DNA of 64,000 nt from Kordiimonas sp. SCSIO 12603 (GCF_024398035.1 NZ_CP073748.1:2331520-2395519); one strand, 5' to 3'. Counted from the stretch's first letter, positions 10,038 through 19,716 are shown. Made by a program: numbers and translations. The notes: generated by a model from the sequence alone, not told the origin.

Positions 10038-10490
10038 ATGCAATATAAACATCCAGAGTTATCTTATTATATTTCAACAGATTATTCCGAGTTTGATACA
10101 TCCAAGATGATCAAGTGGCTCAGCGAAGACGCTTATTGGTCAACTGGTGTTCCATTTGAGGTTATGGACCGTGGTTTCAGCAATTCGCTGGCCTTTGGTG
10201 TGTTTGAGGCGAGCGGGAACCTCGTAGGCATTGCTCGAATGATTACAGACAGAGCAACCTTTGCATATCTAGCTGATGTATATATGGACCCTGACCATAG
10301 AGGTAAAGGGCTGGGTGAGTGGTTGATGGAAATTATAATGGCGCACCCAAACCTTCAGGAGTTAAGAAGAATGATGCTGGCGACCTCTGATGCGCACGGC
10401 CTTTATGAAAAGTTTGGTTTCTCCAAGATCAGTAAAACTGATGAACGACTGATGGAAATCGTGCGGCCAGATATCTACAAAAACGATTAA
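10038..10490 (+). CDS. GNAT-family N-acetyltransferase
   Basis: A 150-residue acetyltransferase of the GNAT fold. The acetyl-CoA-binding motif A is clear in DVYMDPDHRGKGLGEWLM, and the C-terminal YEKFGF segment is typical of the fold. The substrate is unknown. I place the start at the ATG at 10038, five bases after the holC stop; a longer in-frame reading from 9990 would overlap holC and adds residues that do not look like family sequence. It probably shares the pepA-holC transcript. Confidence 0.85.
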   Translation: MQYKHPELSYYISTDYSEFDTSKMIKWLSEDAYWSTGVPFEVMDRGFSNSLAFGVFEASGNLVGIARMITDRATFAYLADVYMDPDHRGKGLGEWLMEIIMAHPNLQELRRMMLATSDAHGLYEKFGFSKISKTDERLMEIVRPDIYKND

Positions 10491-10508
10491 TTACCCTTTT
10501 TTTACCAA

Positions 10509-10564
10509 TTTCCTTTATTCTTAATCTCAGGCTCAGAGGGATGTAATAAAAAGAATAAAGGAAA
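10509..10564 (+). promoter_or_regulatory. AU-rich inverted repeat covering the hydrolase ribosome-binding site
   Basis: Two perfectly complementary 14-base arms (10509-10522 and 10551-10564) flank a 28-base spacer. The right arm contains the AAAGGAAA ribosome-binding site of the gene starting at 10570, so folding of the mRNA would hide it. The repeat is seen directly; its regulatory role is inference. It could also act as a weak terminator for the gene upstream, but no T-run follows the right arm. Confidence 0.6.
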
Positions 10565-10569
10565 ATCCC

Positions 10570-11358
10570 GTGCGTGCTGTTGCTCGTTTTCTAGGCTTAG
10601 TAGCCTTTACCTATATCGCTATAGCTTCCTATATGTATTGGTATCAGGAAGACCTTATCTTTCATCCAGTGCCCGTTGAGGAAGGGTACGATTACGCATT
10701 CTCCACCCCTGCAGAAGATATATGGCTGCCTCATGAAAAAGGCAGGTTACATGGTGTTTTGTTCAAAAACATTTCAGATGCAAGAGGGGTGGTTTTGTAT
10801 TTTAAAGGGAACTTTGGAAACATAAGTTTTTCAGAGCGGCAGGCACATGTTTTCATGCGGTTAGGTTATGATGTAATTGCTATGGACTATCGAGGATCAG
10901 GTAAGAGTGTTGGCCCCCTTTCTGAAAAAGTTCTGCTTCAGGATGCTGAACGTTGGTACGATTGGGCATCTGAGCGGTACGGCGATAATAATGTACGAGT
11001 AGTGGGGTATTCGCTAGGAACCACGTTCGCAAGTCATGTTGCTGCAGTGAAGCAGGTGGCTCACACCATATTACTTGCGCCGATGAAATCTATTGAGGAT
11101 ATTGCAGTGCACCGTTACCCGCTTCTTCCTTCATTCCTAACGCGTTATCCATTAAGGTCTTATGAAAAATTAAAGCAAGCTGTGGGGCAGGTAATAATTT
11201 ACCACGGAACCAATGATCGAGTTGTACCATATGCTTCAGGCGCAGCGCTTAGAGAAGTCCTTGATCATAATGATAATTTCCTAACTATAAGAGGTGGCAC
11301 TCATTACGATCTACTCACGCGGGATGAAGTACTCTCAGATATTCGGAATAGGTGGTAG
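10570..11358 (+). CDS. Membrane-anchored alpha/beta hydrolase
   Basis: A 262-residue serine hydrolase of the ABHD13/17-like (Bem46) type. An N-terminal hydrophobic segment (about residues 8-24) should anchor it in the inner membrane. The nucleophile elbow is GYSLGT, the acid is probably the Asp in GTNDRVV, and the catalytic His is in GGTHYDLL. The substrate is unknown; relatives are thioesterases or lipases. The GTG start lies 5 bases after AAAGGAAA, which is itself inside one arm of a long inverted repeat. Its stop is next to that of the convergent ABC-F gene. Confidence 0.85.
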   Translation: MRAVARFLGLVAFTYIAIASYMYWYQEDLIFHPVPVEEGYDYAFSTPAEDIWLPHEKGRLHGVLFKNISDARGVVLYFKGNFGNISFSERQAHVFMRLGYDVIAMDYRGSGKSVGPLSEKVLLQDAERWYDWASERYGDNNVRVVGYSLGTTFASHVAAVKQVAHTILLAPMKSIEDIAVHRYPLLPSFLTRYPLRSYEKLKQAVGQVIIYHGTNDRVVPYASGAALREVLDHNDNFLTIRGGTHYDLLTRDEVLSDIRNRW

Positions 11359-11359
11359 G

Positions 11360-13252
11360 CTAAACGTCTAATTCACCTTGTTTTTCCGCGTAAGTTTCTT
11401 CTGCTTCCATCCACGCTGTTTCAGCCTGTTCAATCTTTTTTTCAAGCTCAGAAGCTTTCAGGCTTAAGTCGGCAACTTTATTTTCATTCCCAGTTTCATA
11501 TAGTTTGGGGTCTGCCAGTTTTTTATCAAGTACAGCTTTTTGATCACTCAACTTTTCTAGCTGCGTCTCGGCTTTTTCCACTGCGCGGCGGAAGGGGGCG
11601 AGTTTTCTTCTTGCCTCGGCTGCGTTTTGGCGCGCTGCCTTTCTGGTATCGGCTTGTTTTTCTCCGCGCTTCTCTGCGCGTTCACCAGCACGGAGCTTAA
11701 GCAGATGCTGTTTGTAATCTTCGAGATCGCCTTCAAAACGCTTCACGTCACCATCTTCAACAAGCCAAAGGCGGTCCACACAGGCCTCTACCAAGTGGCG
11801 GTCATGGCTAATAAGGAGCACAGCCCCATCATAATCGTTGATGGCATGAATAAGCGCTTCGCGGCTATCGATATCCAAATGGTTTGTTGGTTCATCAAGA
11901 ATGAGAAGTTGTGGCTTTTCAAAAGTTGCAAGGGCGAACATAAGCCGGGCTTTTTCACCCCCTGATAAGCTTTCAACCGGGCGATCAGCTTTATCAATAC
12001 CAAATCCAAACCCTCCGAGGCGTGCCCGGACCTTTGCTTCGATGGTATCGGGCATGAGCTTTTTCAGGTGATCAAGCGGGCTGTTTTTGGGGATAAGCTC
12101 ATCAAGCTGGTGTTGTGCAAAATAGCCAATACCCAGCGTACGAGGGCGTTTTACCTTACCTATCATGGGTTTCAGTTTATCCGCCACCAGTTTAGCGAAC
12201 GTGGATTTACCGTTACCATTTGCGCCCAAGAGTGCGATGCGATCATCCATATCAACCCGGAGGTCGAGTTTTTTGAGAATTGGCTTATTTTCTTCATAGC
12301 CAACGCTTGCTTCCTCTACAGCAATCAGAGGTGAAGAAAGTGGGTCAGGCTTTGGAAACTTAAAAGGGACAGTATGTTCTTCAACCATGGTCGCAATAGG
12401 CTGCATGCGCTCAAGAGCTTTGATGCGGCTCTGCGCCTGCTTTGCCTTGCTGGCTTTGGCTTTAAAACGGTCTACAAAGCTTTGAATATGCCTACGCTCT
12501 GCCTCCTGTTTGGATTTAAGCGCCATTTGGCGTTCCATATTAATGCGGCGCAACTCTTCGAAACGGTCATACCCACCTGTGTAGATATTCAGCTTCTGGT
12601 TCTCAAGGTGAACAATGTGAGTGACAGCCTTATTTAAAAGGTCTCTATCATGGCTTACGATTACTACTGTATATGGGTAGGTCTTGAGGAAGTTCTCAAG
12701 CCACATCACACCCTCAAGGTCCAGATAGTTTGTTGGTTCATCAAGTAGTAGCAGGTCTGGCCTGTTAAAAAGCACACAAGCGAGGGCAACACGCATGCGC
12801 CAACCGCCTGAATAGCTGGAGCAAGGGCGCATTTGGGCTTCTTCATCAAAGCCCAGGCCTGCAAGAATCGTTGCGGCGCGACTTTCGGCAGAATGTGCTT
12901 CGATATCTGCTAGACGGGTGTGAATTTCAGCAATACGGTTCGGATCTGTTGCCGTTTCTGCTTCCGCATTTAAAGTGGTTAATTCTTTATTGGAGGCAAG
13001 GACTGTTTCCAAAAGTGATTGAGGACCACCCGGTGCCTCTTGGCCTACATGGCCAACTGTTGCACGTGGACGAACTTTAATCTCACCGGTTTCTGGGCCA
13101 ATTTCGCCAAGGATCATCTTCAGAAGTGTTGATTTTCCAGCACCATTTCGGCCAACAAAACCAACCTTATGGCCCGCAGGAATACCTACCGTTGCCTGCT
13201 CGAAAAGCACACGGTCACCAATTCGATATGTGATGTCATTAATATGAAGCAT
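11360..13252 (-). CDS. ABC-F family ATPase (YheS-like)
   Basis: ABC-F proteins have two fused ATPase domains and no membrane part; they act on the ribosome. The 630-residue protein has Walker A FVGRNGAGKST and ALLGANGNGKST, signature motifs SGGWRMR and LSGGEKARL, a linker rich in Lys and Gln (SKAKQAQSRI) and a long C-terminal coiled coil (about 525-625). The pattern follows E. coli YheS closely from end to end. I choose the ATG at 13252 (MLHINDITYRIG), which matches the YheS start; an upstream in-frame start at 13288 adds an unrelated leader. The precise ribosomal role is unknown. Confidence 0.92.
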   Translation of the reverse strand: MLHINDITYRIGDRVLFEQATVGIPAGHKVGFVGRNGAGKSTLLKMILGEIGPETGEIKVRPRATVGHVGQEAPGGPQSLLETVLASNKELTTLNAEAETATDPNRIAEIHTRLADIEAHSAESRAATILAGLGFDEEAQMRPCSSYSGGWRMRVALACVLFNRPDLLLLDEPTNYLDLEGVMWLENFLKTYPYTVVIVSHDRDLLNKAVTHIVHLENQKLNIYTGGYDRFEELRRINMERQMALKSKQEAERRHIQSFVDRFKAKASKAKQAQSRIKALERMQPIATMVEEHTVPFKFPKPDPLSSPLIAVEEASVGYEENKPILKKLDLRVDMDDRIALLGANGNGKSTFAKLVADKLKPMIGKVKRPRTLGIGYFAQHQLDELIPKNSPLDHLKKLMPDTIEAKVRARLGGFGFGIDKADRPVESLSGGEKARLMFALATFEKPQLLILDEPTNHLDIDSREALIHAINDYDGAVLLISHDRHLVEACVDRLWLVEDGDVKRFEGDLEDYKQHLLKLRAGERAEKRGEKQADTRKAARQNAAEARRKLAPFRRAVEKAETQLEKLSDQKAVLDKKLADPKLYETGNENKVADLSLKASELEKKIEQAETAWMEAEETYAEKQGELDV

Positions 13253-13381
13253 GAGCGGGGAAGTATCACACCGTTTGGTTCGCTGCAACGAAGGAATATA
13301 AACTCTTTGCTATTATGGGCAAGGTTGGTATAAGGCGCGCGAATCAAAGTTTTAACCCAACCTTCTTGAAGGGATAGTCAC

Positions 13382-13804
13382 ATGGCTGTGCAAAGAACAT
13401 TTTCTATCATTAAACCTGACGCGACAAATCGTAACCTAACTGGCGCTATCAACGCGATCTTCGAAAAAGCTGGACTACGCATCGTAGGTCAAAAGCGTAT
13501 CCAAATGACCCAAGCACAAGCTGAGACATTTTACGCTGTTCACTCTGAGCGTCCATTCTTTGGTGAGCTTGTTGAGTTCATGACATCAGCACCTGTTGTT
13601 GTTCAAGTTCTTGAAGGTGAAAATGCTGTTCTTGCACACCGTGAAGTGATGGGTGCAACAAACCCTGAAGAAGCTGCTGAAGGTACTGTACGTAAAGAAT
13701 TCGCTCTTTCAATTGGCGAAAACTCTGTACACGGTTCTGACAGTGAAGAAAATGCAGCGATCGAAATCGCTCAGTTCTTCTCTGGTAACGAGATCGTTGG
13801 CTAA
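13382..13804 (+). CDS. ndk: Nucleoside diphosphate kinase
   Basis: Ndk moves the gamma phosphate of ATP onto other NDPs through a phospho-histidine and so balances the NTP and dNTP pools. At 140 residues it has the normal bacterial length. It contains the KPDAT motif near the N-terminus and the active-site NSVHGSD with His117. A GAAGGGA site lies just before the ATG. The gene is single, with a strong terminator 54 bp after its stop. Confidence 0.98.
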   Translation: MAVQRTFSIIKPDATNRNLTGAINAIFEKAGLRIVGQKRIQMTQAQAETFYAVHSERPFFGELVEFMTSAPVVVQVLEGENAVLAHREVMGATNPEEAAEGTVRKEFALSIGENSVHGSDSEENAAIEIAQFFSGNEIVG

Positions 13805-13857
13805 TCAGCCAAAAAAGTTTGTCTAAGAGCTATTAGGCACGCGGTCTATTCCGCATG

Positions 13858-13888
13858 AAAGGGCTATCCGGTTGGGTAGCCCTTTTTT
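13858..13888 (+). terminator. Rho-independent terminator of ndk
   Basis: A GC-rich hairpin with arms around GGGCTATCC and GGGTAGCCC is followed by six T residues. It ends the ndk transcript and lies just before the 3' end of the opposite-strand secreted-protein gene. Confidence 0.9.
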
Positions 13889-13893
13889 ATGAA

Positions 13894-14778
13894 TTACCTA
13901 AAGTCATCAAATGATGAACCACATCCATTTGCATCTGTGGTGATATAAGCTTCTGCAGTGTGAAGTCCCCAATCCACGTTAAGCGGCACCTTTACATCAA
14001 AGTTGATTGGCCAATAAGTAGTTGGTGTAGGCATTTTTAGACAGTAGGAGAGGTTTTTTCCTGTGGTATCAGTTTCAATGGCATCTCTTAAATCTTCTAC
14101 AGTCGCTTGTGCATCCAGTGTTAAACCTGAAGGCATTGTTGTTAGATTTACCAGAGGTGTAAGTTGAAAGCCTGTACCGTGGGTTTGAAACACCAATTGT
14201 TCTTCAAAACAAGAATTAGCATCGCCAAAGTCGTAGGCGAGAACACCATTATTCATAGGAGTTTTTGCTAACAGTATTGGAGTTGGTCCAACACCAATGA
14301 GAAATAGATCGAGATCAGATGATGTCATTGGAGTGTAATCAGATGCTAGATGACCACTGCTGTTTACATGAGTGGAATTTGCTACAAGCTGCATTCCGCC
14401 AAAGTTAATGACGATATCCGCATTTGGAAAAATGTTCCGCACTGAGAGCATTTCAGCTTTTAAGAATGGAAAAGCATTGCCTGTGTTAGAGAAATCTAGA
14501 ATACCTGCGCCGTCGCCCCGACTTTTCAGGCTACTTGGATAAGCTATAGGGTAAGAGAGTACAGCTGCAGGCAATATAGTGCACTCATTTAAATCTTTGT
14601 TGGTACCTACATAGGTAAATCCATTATTGGGGTATGCAAATTGCCAACTGAGTGAGCCCACCGAGTAATCTCCAGCGCCTGATTGGCCAATAGAGATAAT
14701 GTCCTGTTTGTCAGATGCGGAAGGCGTGCCTTGATACAGGAAAAATAGAGTAAGAAAACTTGCTAAAAAAATACGCAT
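13894..14778 (-). CDS. Secreted protein of unknown family
   Basis: A 294-residue protein that I do not recognise. It has a signal peptide of about 20 residues ending near PSASDK, and an otherwise soluble, beta-rich-looking sequence with many Gly, Asn, Ser and Thr. Four mature Cys (in ECTIL, SCFEE, YCLKM and GCGSS) could form two disulfides. There are no repeats, membrane segments or catalytic motifs that I can name. A good GGAGG site precedes the ATG. It appears to be a single-gene unit between ndk and purN. It could be a lineage-specific periplasmic or surface protein. Confidence 0.75.
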   Translation of the reverse strand: MRIFLASFLTLFFLYQGTPSASDKQDIISIGQSGAGDYSVGSLSWQFAYPNNGFTYVGTNKDLNECTILPAAVLSYPIAYPSSLKSRGDGAGILDFSNTGNAFPFLKAEMLSVRNIFPNADIVINFGGMQLVANSTHVNSSGHLASDYTPMTSSDLDLFLIGVGPTPILLAKTPMNNGVLAYDFGDANSCFEEQLVFQTHGTGFQLTPLVNLTTMPSGLTLDAQATVEDLRDAIETDTTGKNLSYCLKMPTPTTYWPINFDVKVPLNVDWGLHTAEAYITTDANGCGSSFDDFR

Positions 14779-14888
14779 TTAAAGAACCTCCAATTTAATA
14801 TGAGGCCTTTAAATTATCATGATTATATTTTTAGGTGTACAACCGTATCTTTCGGTTGATCTTTAAGAGTTTAGTGTGAATTTTGGAA

Positions 14889-14917
14889 TTTAAGGCTGTG
14901 AGGAACACAGCCTTAAA
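14889..14917 (-). terminator. Probable terminator of purM-purN
   Basis: A perfect 12-base inverted repeat (arms 14889-14900 and 14906-14917, five-base loop) begins 11 bp after the purN stop on the minus strand. The T-run after the stem is weak, so termination may be partial. Confidence 0.6.
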
Positions 14918-14927
14918 GAGATACTTT

Positions 14928-15581
14928 TTATTCAGGCAGCGGACTGATGATACCAATATCGCCCGAGTCTATGCCATTAAATGCTACCTTGTTACCAGAT
15001 ACCCGAGCTTTACCTTCGGCGATCATTCGGATAGCTGCTGGATACATTTTATGTTCATAAACCAACGTTTTAGCAGCAAGGCTTTCTGGTGTTTCATCAT
15101 ATGCAATTGGAATGGCAGCTTGCATTAGGATTGGGCCATTATCCATTTCTGGTCGCACAAAATGGATCGTGCAACCGCCAAAGCGCACACCATCTTCAAT
15201 AGCCCGAGTATGGGTATGAAGGCCCTTATATGAAGGGAGTAGAGAAGGGTGGATGTTGATCATGCGATCACGCCAGCGGTTTACAAAATCCGAATTTAAG
15301 ATGCGCATAAAGCCCGCAAGGCAGACAAGTTCTACATTATGCTCTTTCAAGCAATCATGAACGGCGTCTTCAAATGCCTCTCGAGTTTCAAATTCTTTAT
15401 GATCAATGCAAATTGCTTTGATCCCTGCTTTTTCAGCACGCTCCAGGCCTTTGGCCTCTGGACGATTTGATATAACGACCTGTATTTCAGCAGGGTAATC
15501 AACTTCAGCGCAAGCATCAATAATGGCCTGTAAATTGGTGCCGCTACCTGAGATCATTACACCTAATTTAAGTTTTGCCAC
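14928..15581 (-). CDS. purN: Phosphoribosylglycinamide formyltransferase PurN
   Basis: PurN transfers a formyl group from 10-formyl-tetrahydrofolate to GAR, the third step of purine synthesis. The 217-residue protein has the N-terminal phosphate loop MISGSGTNLQ, the catalytic INIHPSLLPSYKG region and the Asp-containing PEMDNGPIL. The length is normal. It follows purM by 5 bp on the same strand, the conserved purM-purN pair, so the product of the downstream pathway step and its enzyme are made together. Confidence 0.97.
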   Translation of the reverse strand: MAKLKLGVMISGSGTNLQAIIDACAEVDYPAEIQVVISNRPEAKGLERAEKAGIKAICIDHKEFETREAFEDAVHDCLKEHNVELVCLAGFMRILNSDFVNRWRDRMINIHPSLLPSYKGLHTHTRAIEDGVRFGGCTIHFVRPEMDNGPILMQAAIPIAYDETPESLAAKTLVYEHKMYPAAIRMIAEGKARVSGNKVAFNGIDSGDIGIISPLPE

Positions 15582-15586
15582 AGGTG

Positions 15587-16690
15587 TTACTCCTCACCAG
15601 TGATTGCGGACCAATCAGTATCAGAGCCCCAGGAATTTGCTTTACCTGTTACACGACATTTGGGTTTGCCTTCGCCGCTTGTAATCTTGCCGATTTCGTA
15701 AACCGTTTCGCCGTGCTTTTCGAGAAGCGCTTTTGTTGCTGCAACATTTTCGGCGGCAACTACAACAACCATACCAATACCGCAGTTAAATGTGCGGGCC
15801 ATCTCTCTGGTTTCGATATTACCTTCCTGTTGTAGCCAACCGAAAATACCAGGCAATTCCCAAACGCTACTATCTACTTCAGCGATGGTATCTTTTGGCA
15901 TTACGCGTGGAATGTTCTCCAAGAAGCCACCGCCAGTAATATGGGAAAGGGCTTTTACATAGCCAGCCTTTGTTGCGGCAAGGGTGCTTTTTACATAAAT
16001 CTTTGTTGGGGCAAGGAGTGCTTCGCCAAGCGAACAATCATCAAACGGGGCTTTATCTGAATAATTATAGCCTTTGTCGCCTACGATACGGCGGATAAGG
16101 CTGTAGCCGTTTGAATGCGTGCCATTCGACGCTAAACCGAGCAAAACGTCGCCTTCTGTAACAGTAGAACCGTCAAGAAGGGTACCACGCTCTGCCGCTC
16201 CAACGCTGAAGCCGGCGAGATCATAATCCGCCCCTTGGTACATGCCTGGCATTTCCGCGGTTTCACCACCAATAAGGGCACAACCAGATTGACGACACCC
16301 TTCAGCGATACCCGCTACAACATCTGTCATTTGTGCAACGTCTAGATTACCTGTTGCCATATAATCAAGAAACAAGAGTGGTTCAGCGCCTTGAACAACG
16401 AGATCATTTACGCACATTGCTACAAGATCGATCCCAACTGTATCATGTTTCCCGGCATCGATTGCTACTTTTAGCTTGGTACCCACACCGTCGTTGGCCG
16501 CAACCAATATAGGGTCGGTGAAACCTGCAGCTTTCAAGTCAAAAAGGCCCCCAAAGCCTCCTAGATCGGCATCGGCGCCAGATCTGCGTGTGCTGGCAGC
16601 AAGTGGTTTGATGTTTTCTACAAGTGCTTCACCAGCATCAATATCAACGCCAGCGTCTCGGTATGTGTAAGATTGATTGTCGTTCGACAC
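15587..16690 (-). CDS. purM: Phosphoribosylformylglycinamidine cyclo-ligase PurM
   Basis: PurM (AIR synthetase) closes the imidazole ring using ATP, the fifth purine step. At 367 residues it shows the N-terminal [11 protein letters not shown] motif, the ATP-binding GVGTKLKVA and the family [11 protein letters not shown] motif. It heads the minus-strand purM-purN pair. The upstream 120 bp up to the divergent DUF2066 gene must hold promoters for both directions; I could not define them. Confidence 0.97.
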   Translation of the reverse strand: MSNDNQSYTYRDAGVDIDAGEALVENIKPLAASTRRSGADADLGGFGGLFDLKAAGFTDPILVAANDGVGTKLKVAIDAGKHDTVGIDLVAMCVNDLVVQGAEPLLFLDYMATGNLDVAQMTDVVAGIAEGCRQSGCALIGGETAEMPGMYQGADYDLAGFSVGAAERGTLLDGSTVTEGDVLLGLASNGTHSNGYSLIRRIVGDKGYNYSDKAPFDDCSLGEALLAPTKIYVKSTLAATKAGYVKALSHITGGGFLENIPRVMPKDTIAEVDSSVWELPGIFGWLQQEGNIETREMARTFNCGIGMVVVVAAENVAATKALLEKHGETVYEIGKITSGEGKPKCRVTGKANSWGSDTDWSAITGEE

Positions 16691-16812
16691 GGAACACCCC
16701 TGTTCGTTGCCCTAAAGTCGGCCCATTAGCATGCCAGAACATATGCGAAGTGGTGGTGTACATTTGTTCTCGCAAATACGTTTGAGGGCGTTATAGTGAG
16801 GCAAATTTATTA

Positions 16813-17931
16813 ATGAAAGTGCGAATACGCAAGCTGTTGAGAAATATGAAGGTTTTATTCCGTATAAGTGCAGTAATGACACTATGTTTTGTGAGTGTTT
16901 TGAGTTTTGGTCATTCTTCATTGGCTCAAACAACAGAATCGCTTGATCGCCTTTTTACTATTAAAGCCATTAAAGTGGATGAAACTGCACGCCGAGCCAG
17001 CGAAGCTCAAAGAACAGCACTTGCTAAAGCGGAACTTGAAGCGTTTGATAAATTGCTGTTGAAGGTTACACAGCCCGAAGGCCGGGCCATTTTACCTGAA
17101 ATCAGTATTGCTGAGAAGCAATCCCTAATAAGTGGCTTGGAGATCGTGGAAGAAAGCTCATCCTCCCGAAGATATACTGCAACGCTGAACGTACGATTTG
17201 AACCTGCTCTCGTTAGTCAGTTCCTTGCGCGTTATCACGTACCTCATGTTTTGAGCGTGGGCCGCGGTTTAGTAGTTTTCTACGCCTATGAAGAAGGTGT
17301 GAATGAATACCTTTGGCAAAGAAACACATCAAGTGATGCTGCTATTGATCAAGTAGACTGGATCAATAGAATTCGGAACTACACCTTTCCTGTAGGCGGG
17401 CTGAGAGAGCGAGCCTTGGTTTCTTATGAGGAAGTTAAAGAGCTGGATTTAAGCAAGCGTGACCGTTTACTCGCTTTCTATAATTTACCTTCTGTTTTGT
17501 TTGTTCACTCGACTTGGAATGCTCAGTCTTCATCGTTGTCTTATAAGTTTAAGTTATCGGATGATAATCTTGTCGGTGATGGAAATATTAAGGCTGCGAC
17601 ATCAATTGAAGCTCAAGAAACAATGTTTGAAGAGGTACTGGAGCAGATTGATAGTGTTTGGCGCTCCCAACTGCTTGTTGATACCGGGCAAGGCGGTTCA
17701 ATGGAAGTTCTTCTCGAAACTACATCCCTTGAAAGTTTGGTTGAGGTAGAAAAAAAGCTGGCCGATGTTACACTTGTTCAAAATGTAAAGATTGATGAAG
17801 TTGGATTACCTTTTAGTCGGATTTCTTTTCTTTATACTGGCAGAGAAGATCAATTAGTGGTCGCACTAAGGTTTGCAGGATTGAACCTGGAAGAATACGG
17901 CGAAGAGCGATTGCTTAAAGCTAGAAACTGA
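16813..17931 (+). CDS. DUF2066 domain protein, exported
   Basis: A 372-residue protein with an N-terminal signal (hydrophobic core about residues 16-35, cleavage near SLAQTTE) followed by the DUF2066 region, seen in the segment ALAKAELEAFDKLLLKV and what follows. No enzymatic motif is visible and the function is unknown. An ATG at 16846 is a possible shorter start; GAGG eleven bases before 16813 favours the longer one. It is divergent from purM and 17 bp upstream of the PerM gene, an arrangement shared with other alphaproteobacteria. Confidence 0.85.
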   Translation: MKVRIRKLLRNMKVLFRISAVMTLCFVSVLSFGHSSLAQTTESLDRLFTIKAIKVDETARRASEAQRTALAKAELEAFDKLLLKVTQPEGRAILPEISIAEKQSLISGLEIVEESSSSRRYTATLNVRFEPALVSQFLARYHVPHVLSVGRGLVVFYAYEEGVNEYLWQRNTSSDAAIDQVDWINRIRNYTFPVGGLRERALVSYEEVKELDLSKRDRLLAFYNLPSVLFVHSTWNAQSSSLSYKFKLSDDNLVGDGNIKAATSIEAQETMFEEVLEQIDSVWRSQLLVDTGQGGSMEVLLETTSLESLVEVEKKLADVTLVQNVKIDEVGLPFSRISFLYTGREDQLVVALRFAGLNLEEYGEERLLKARN

Positions 17932-17948
17932 ATCTTATAGGGGGATTT

Positions 17949-19073
17949 ATGAATAGGTGGGTTTTAATAGCTTCAGCCGCAGTAGTTGGGTTATTTGCGT
18001 ATCTAACATGGGGGGTACTGTTGCCGTTTATGGCGGGCTTGGCCATCGCCTATTTTCTTGATCCAGTAGCAGATGTTCTTGAAGAACGAAATGTTCCAAG
18101 AGGAGCCGCTGCCGCACTTGTTATCTTCTTATTCTTTTTGATTATTGTCGCAGTTATTTTGGCTATGTGGCCGATTTTGCAATCTCAAATCGGGGCTGTC
18201 GCGGAAACATTGCCTAAAACCTTGGCTAATCTACGCCCTTGGATTAACGAAACTCTGCAGTCTCTCCATGATGATTTAGGTTTGCCTATCGGAACTGATG
18301 TTGAGAGCGTTTTAGGAACATATTCGGATGAATTGTTGGCTCAGGTAAAAGCCGGTGCAACAGGGGTTCTTAAGGGCAGTTTGGCGATCTTCAATATTTT
18401 CAGCTTAGCGCTGATTTCGCCCGTAGTTGCTTTTTATCTTCTACGAGATTGGGACTTGATCGTTGCGAAGCTAAATAGCTGGCTACCTCCAGCAGCGGCT
18501 GATGATATTAGAGAGCAGTGTGTAAAAATTGATGAGGTACTTGCTGGGTTTGTACGAGGCCAATTGCTGGTTAGTACTACAATGGGCGTGATGTACGGCA
18601 TTGGCTGGTATTTAACAGGGCTTGAGTTCGCGTTGGTACTTGGTGTGTTGGCTGGGGTTATGTCTTTCATACCATTTGTTGGCGCTTTGTTCGCCGCGAT
18701 CGTTGCTGTAGCCATGGCAATAGGCCAGTGGGGCTTTGATCCTGCACAGGTTGGCCTTGTCGCTGCGGTATTTGTGGTGGTACAAGCTGTTGAAAGCTCT
18801 TTCTTAACACCTCGGTTGGTGGGTGAAAGGGTTGGGTTACACCCGGTTTGGGTACTGTTTGCAGTATTCGCTGGCGGGGAGGTCGCTGGCTTCCTTGGAG
18901 TACTTATTGCAGTTCCAGCAGCGGCGGCAATTGCAGTTCTGGTACGTTACTGGATTGACAGGTACCTTGATCATTATGATATCACCGAGGTGACAGCGGA
19001 TAACGCTGAAGATAGTTTAGAGTCTACAGAAAAGGCTGAAGATAGTGACAGCAGCACGCCAGATACCGTTTGA
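17949..19073 (+). CDS. AI-2E/PerM-family membrane protein
   Basis: A 374-residue inner-membrane protein of the PerM/AI-2E transporter family (often annotated as permease). Hydrophobic segments cover residues 5-30, 55-80, 135-165 and most of 200-345, with the family-typical ALVLGVLAGVMSFIPFVG and the conserved FLTPRLVGERVGLHPVWV segment near the end. The C-terminal tail is acidic. The transported substrate cannot be deduced. It starts after a GGGGG site 17 bp behind DUF2066, and its end overlaps the Hda start by 29 bp. Confidence 0.9.
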   Translation: MNRWVLIASAAVVGLFAYLTWGVLLPFMAGLAIAYFLDPVADVLEERNVPRGAAAALVIFLFFLIIVAVILAMWPILQSQIGAVAETLPKTLANLRPWINETLQSLHDDLGLPIGTDVESVLGTYSDELLAQVKAGATGVLKGSLAIFNIFSLALISPVVAFYLLRDWDLIVAKLNSWLPPAAADDIREQCVKIDEVLAGFVRGQLLVSTTMGVMYGIGWYLTGLEFALVLGVLAGVMSFIPFVGALFAAIVAVAMAIGQWGFDPAQVGLVAAVFVVVQAVESSFLTPRLVGERVGLHPVWVLFAVFAGGEVAGFLGVLIAVPAAAAIAVLVRYWIDRYLDHYDITEVTADNAEDSLESTEKAEDSDSSTPDTV

Positions 19074-19716
19074 TCTAGAGATAGCGCCTAGTTATGCAAT
19101 GCGAGATTTCATCGTTTCTGATTCAAACGCAGAGGCTTTCTCGCTTCTAGACAATATTGATGAATGGCCAAGCCATGTGGCGGCTGTTGTTGGCGCTAAA
19201 GCTTCCGGTAAATCCCACCTATCTCAAGCGTGGGCGCACGAAGTCGGAGCTGTGTTTTTTGGCGAAGATATTGTTATCAGCGAATTACCTGCAGGGTCGG
19301 TTATCGTTTTTGAAGATGCTGATAAAGCTGGATTAGATGATGATACATTTTTCCATCTTTTTAACTGGATTAAAGAGATCGGCGCAAAGCTACTTATTAC
19401 ATCCGAGCTCGAGCCTAATCGTTGGAACGTAGAGCTGCCGGATTTAAAATCTAGGCTGGCGACAATACCTGTAGCCAATATTAAAGAACCAGATGATGAA
19501 CTTTTAATGGTTCTTTTAATTAAACTGTTTTCAGACAGACAGTTACAGGTTGATATGAATGTGATACGTTATATTTTGCCTCGTATCGAACGCTCTTTTC
19601 AAGCGGTGATGGCTTTTGTGGAAGAGTTAGATTCTATGGCACTCGCTGATAAGCGAAAGATCACCAAGACACTGGCTAAGCAGTGTCTGGACAAACGCGG
19701 CGGCGTAGAAATGTAA
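19045..19716 (+). CDS. hda: DnaA regulatory inactivator Hda
   Basis: Hda, docked on the DNA-bound sliding clamp, stimulates ATP hydrolysis by DnaA and so prevents re-initiation of replication. The 223-residue AAA+ protein begins with a clamp-binding-like QIPFDL motif, followed by a P-loop-type region (VVGAKASGKSHL) and sensor segments. The GTG start lies within the end of the PerM gene, 29 bp of overlap, so translation is probably coupled. The short N-terminus distinguishes it from DnaA. Confidence 0.92.
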   Translation: MTAARQIPFDLEIAPSYAMRDFIVSDSNAEAFSLLDNIDEWPSHVAAVVGAKASGKSHLSQAWAHEVGAVFFGEDIVISELPAGSVIVFEDADKAGLDDDTFFHLFNWIKEIGAKLLITSELEPNRWNVELPDLKSRLATIPVANIKEPDDELLMVLLIKLFSDRQLQVDMNVIRYILPRIERSFQAVMAFVEELDSMALADKRKITKTLAKQCLDKRGGVEM

